From contig JBDHRG010000023.1 of assembly GCA_039807445.1 (NCBI GenBank), positions 1 through 28,225 of the forward strand: a DNA stretch of 28,225 nt, in the 5' to 3' direction. How positions within the stretch are numbered: position 1 is the stretch's first letter; the number at the start of each line of letters is the position of its first letter. Of this stretch, positions 26,679-28,225 are shown piece by piece. The translations under genes and the position numbers were made by a program. Source of the stretch: JBDHRG01 sp039807445. Lineage in GTDB: Bacteria; Pseudomonadota; Gammaproteobacteria; Competibacterales; Competibacteraceae. The notes beneath the pieces were generated by a model, which saw only the letters and a program-made list of their open reading frames with translations, was not told the origin of the DNA and did no database searches.

Positions 26679-27662
26679 ATGCGAGCGGTAGTGCTGAAAG
26701 GCTTCGGCGGACCGGAGATGCTCGAGCTCGGCGAAGCGCCGAAACCGGCACCGGCCGCGGGCCAGGTACTGATCCGGGTGATGGCGAGCTCGGTCAACCG
26801 CCCCGACATCGTCCAGCGCCAGGGCAATTATCCCCCGCCCGAAGGCGAGTCCGAGATCCTCGGGCTCGAGGTCGCGGGCGTGATCGAGGCGCTCGGCGCT
26901 GGTGTCGCCGGCCGGGCGGTCGGCGAGCGGGTGATGGCACTGGTCGGCGGCGGCGGCTACGCCGAGTACGCGCTGGCGCACGCCGGGCACGTGATGGCGA
27001 TTCCCGAGGCGATGAGCTTCGAGGAAGCGGCCTGCGTCTGCGAAAGCTACATCACCGCCTGGCTCAACGTCTTCGCGCTCGGCGGGCTGCGCGACGGCGA
27101 CACGGTGCTGCTGCACGGCGGCGGCGGCGGGGTCAACACCGCGGCGCTACAGCTGTGCCGGACGCTGACGCCGCGGGCCCGGATCGTCGTCACCGCGTCA
27201 AGCGGCAAGCTCGAGCGGGTCAGAGCGCTGGGTGCCGACCTGGCTGTCGACTACCGCGCCGAAGACTTCGCCGAAGCCGTGCTGGCGTACACCGCCCGCC
27301 AGGGCGCCGACGTGATCCTCGACCACATCGGCGGCCCCTACCTCGCCGCCAATATGCGCGCGCTCGCGCTCGGCGGCCGGCTGGTGCTGATCGGCGTGAT
27401 GGGCGGCGCCAAGGCCGAGCTGAACCTGGCGCTGATGATGGTCAAGCGCCAGCAGATCATCGGCTCGGTGCTGCGCTCGCGCCCCCGCGACGAGAAGGCG
27501 GCGATCATCGCGCGCTTCGCCGAAGCGGTGCTGCCGAAGTTCGCCGACCGCACGCTGGTGCCGCGGGTGCACGCGGTCTATCCGCTCACCGAGGCCGCCG
27601 CGGCGCACGCGGCGATGGAAGCGAGTGCGCACTTCGGCAAGATCGTGCTGAAGGTCGGCTGA
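26679..27662 (+). CDS. NAD(P)H-quinone oxidoreductase, PIG3 family
   Basis: A 327-residue zinc-independent medium-chain dehydrogenase/reductase of the PIG3/QOR type, expected to reduce quinones with NADPH. Visible are the N-terminal GroES-like fold (MRAVVLKGFGGPEMLELGEA, SSVNRPDIVQRQGNYPPPEG), the GERVMALVGGGGYAEYALAH stretch and the cofactor-binding Rossmann fold. In the latter, the usual AGxSGVG loop reads LLHGGGGGVNTAALQLCR, followed by VTASSGKLERVRALGAD. The C-terminal HFGKIVLKVG is family-typical. AAGGAG is 8 bp before the ATG. Only about 42 bp separate this start from the IS left end, and no promoter is recognisable there, so expression may have been altered by the insertion. Confidence 0.93.
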   Translation: MRAVVLKGFGGPEMLELGEAPKPAPAAGQVLIRVMASSVNRPDIVQRQGNYPPPEGESEILGLEVAGVIEALGAGVAGRAVGERVMALVGGGGYAEYALAHAGHVMAIPEAMSFEEAACVCESYITAWLNVFALGGLRDGDTVLLHGGGGGVNTAALQLCRTLTPRARIVVTASSGKLERVRALGADLAVDYRAEDFAEAVLAYTARQGADVILDHIGGPYLAANMRALALGGRLVLIGVMGGAKAELNLALMMVKRQQIIGSVLRSRPRDEKAAIIARFAEAVLPKFADRTLVPRVHAVYPLTEAAAAHAAMEASAHFGKIVLKVG

Positions 27663-27683
27663 GCGCCGCCTCCGGATCGGCGG

Positions 27684-27699
27684 GCCGGTTCAAACCGGC
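27684..27699. terminator. Small hairpin after the oxidoreductase gene
   Basis: GCCGGTT (27684-27690) and AACCGGC (27693-27699) form a perfect 7-bp inverted repeat with a 2-base centre, 22 bp after the stop. No T-run follows, so a weak bidirectional terminator between two convergent units is the most that can be said. Confidence 0.4.
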
Positions 27700-28097
27700 G
27701 CGAGCGCCGCGGCGGGGCGCGCCGCCCGAGCAACCCCAGCCCCAGGCCCAGCAGCGCCAGTCCGGCCGGCTCGGGCATCGGCGTCGATGGCTCGGGCAGC
27801 CGCGCGACGATGCTGGCTCACGAGGCGCCGGTGTCCGATTCACTGCCGACGCCGATCGAACCGAACGGCGTCGGCGTCACCGCCGGCAGACCCCAGTCCT
27901 CGACCACGAAGGTCCAGGTCTCGCCCGGCGCGAACACCAGGTCGGCGACGAGGCTCTCCGACAGCAGCGGCGCATCGACGCCGAGGTCGTCGATCTTGAA
28001 GGCGTCGCCACTCATGATCGTGCCGTCGGCGTTGCCGACCGTGGCGCCTTCGTCGGCGACGAAGAACAGGTCGATCCACGGGAACGGCGTCAGGTTG
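27695..28097 (-). pseudogene. PEP-CTERM exported protein gene remnant, interrupted
   Basis: One continuous minus-strand frame reads NNLTPFPWIDLFFVADEGAT, then GETWTFVVEDWGLPAVTPTP and GSESDTGAS, meets a TGA at 27818-27820, and continues in the same frame as ASIVARLPEPSTPMPEPAG followed by LALLGLGLGLLGRRAPPRR. The last part is a textbook PEP-CTERM tag (PEP, hydrophobic helix, basic tail) recognised by exosortase for sorting to the surface or extracellular matrix. The stop removes the tag. The 5' part is missing because an IS-type end begins at 28098. After the basic tail no stop occurs until 27578, inside the convergent oxidoreductase gene, so the 3' end is also eroded. Function of the original protein is unknown. 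Confidence 0.75.
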
Positions 28098-28225
28098 TTG
28101 ACCTCCTCCCCTCCCTTCAGGGAGGGGATTCCCGGCCTCGCGGCCCGAACCTTTCTGCTTCACCGAGCCCTGCCCATGCCTCACCGAGACACAGGACTGA
28201 CAGTCTCTCCACAGACTGACACCGC
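28098..28225 (-). mobile_element. End of a second IS200/IS605-type element, runs off the window
   Basis: TCCCCTCCC (28107-28115) and GGGAGGGGA (28120-28128) form a perfect 9-bp hairpin around TTCA. Read on the minus strand, the context GGAATCCCC...GGGGAGGAGGTCAA is what I recall for right ends of many tnpB-carrying elements. Upstream on that strand, SVKQKGSGREAGNPLPEG and VSVCGETVSP resemble TnpB C-termini but lie in two different frames, so a frameshifted or diverged tnpB is possible. The hairpin differs from that of the element at 24963-26636, so this is a separate insertion. Orientation and exact end are inferred. Confidence 0.55.

Noticed and set aside
27840..28184. 114-codon minus-strand frame starting in the IS end
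   Set aside because: Its first part resembles a TnpB C-terminus, but beyond the hairpin it reads the PEP-CTERM remnant in the wrong frame, so it is a chimera and not a gene.

Overview
The window is very GC-rich chromosomal DNA, strongly biased to G/C at third codon positions, so nearly every gene is shadowed by long antisense frames. Gene content (MoeA/MobB, PstSCAB-PhoU with Pho boxes, CidAB/LysR, DUF2076, DUF6231, a PEP-CTERM protein that implies an exosortase system) points to a proteobacterium. A betaproteobacterium of the Rhodocyclales type (Azoarcus/Thauera-like) is my best guess, as an inference and not a proof.

Layout. (1) 1-1681, minus strand: molybdenum cofactor genes, moeA (cut by the window edge) and mobB, preceded by a 55-codon frame that looks like a decayed ThiD N-terminus; all are joined by 4-bp ATGA overlaps. 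(2) 1742-3876, plus strand: a DUF6231-type protein, then a tightly overlapping trio of thioesterase, YgjP-like zinc metallopeptidase and YqaA-like membrane protein. (3) 3881-10634, minus strand: a 6.7-kb, three-gene cluster of a giant transglutaminase-DUF2126 protein, a circularly permuted ATP-grasp/alpha-E fusion, and a second transglutaminase. This is a predicted but biochemically obscure peptide-ligating or protein-modifying system and is the most intriguing metabolic unit here. (4) 10850-13853, plus strand: an export ABC transporter of the YbhGFS type, with a lipoprotein-type adaptor, an ATPase and one permease. (5) 13920-14592, minus strand: a VapBC toxin-antitoxin pair with a tandem repeat in front that may be its operator.

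(6) 14643-21191, plus strand: the high-affinity phosphate operon pstS-pstC-pstA-pstB-phoU, followed 10 bp later by a CHAD-domain (polyphosphate-binding type) gene. Two Pho-box-like repeats and a -10 element precede pstS. A very strong hairpin between pstS and pstC probably sets pstS expression above the rest. A host-attachment family gene with its own terminator follows. (7) 22320-24904: DUF2076 gene, then a LysR regulator divergent from cidA-cidB (holin-like/anti-holin-like pair), with a palindromic operator candidate between them.

(8) 24963-26636: an IS200/IS605-type element on the minus strand. Its TnpB nuclease keeps all catalytic residues, but its TnpA transposase has lost the first His of the HUH motif. 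It sits about 40 bp upstream of a PIG3-type quinone oxidoreductase. (9) 27695-28225: a remnant of a PEP-CTERM protein gene, with an in-frame stop just before its sorting tag and its 5' part cut off by the end of a second, different IS200/IS605-type element that runs out of the window.
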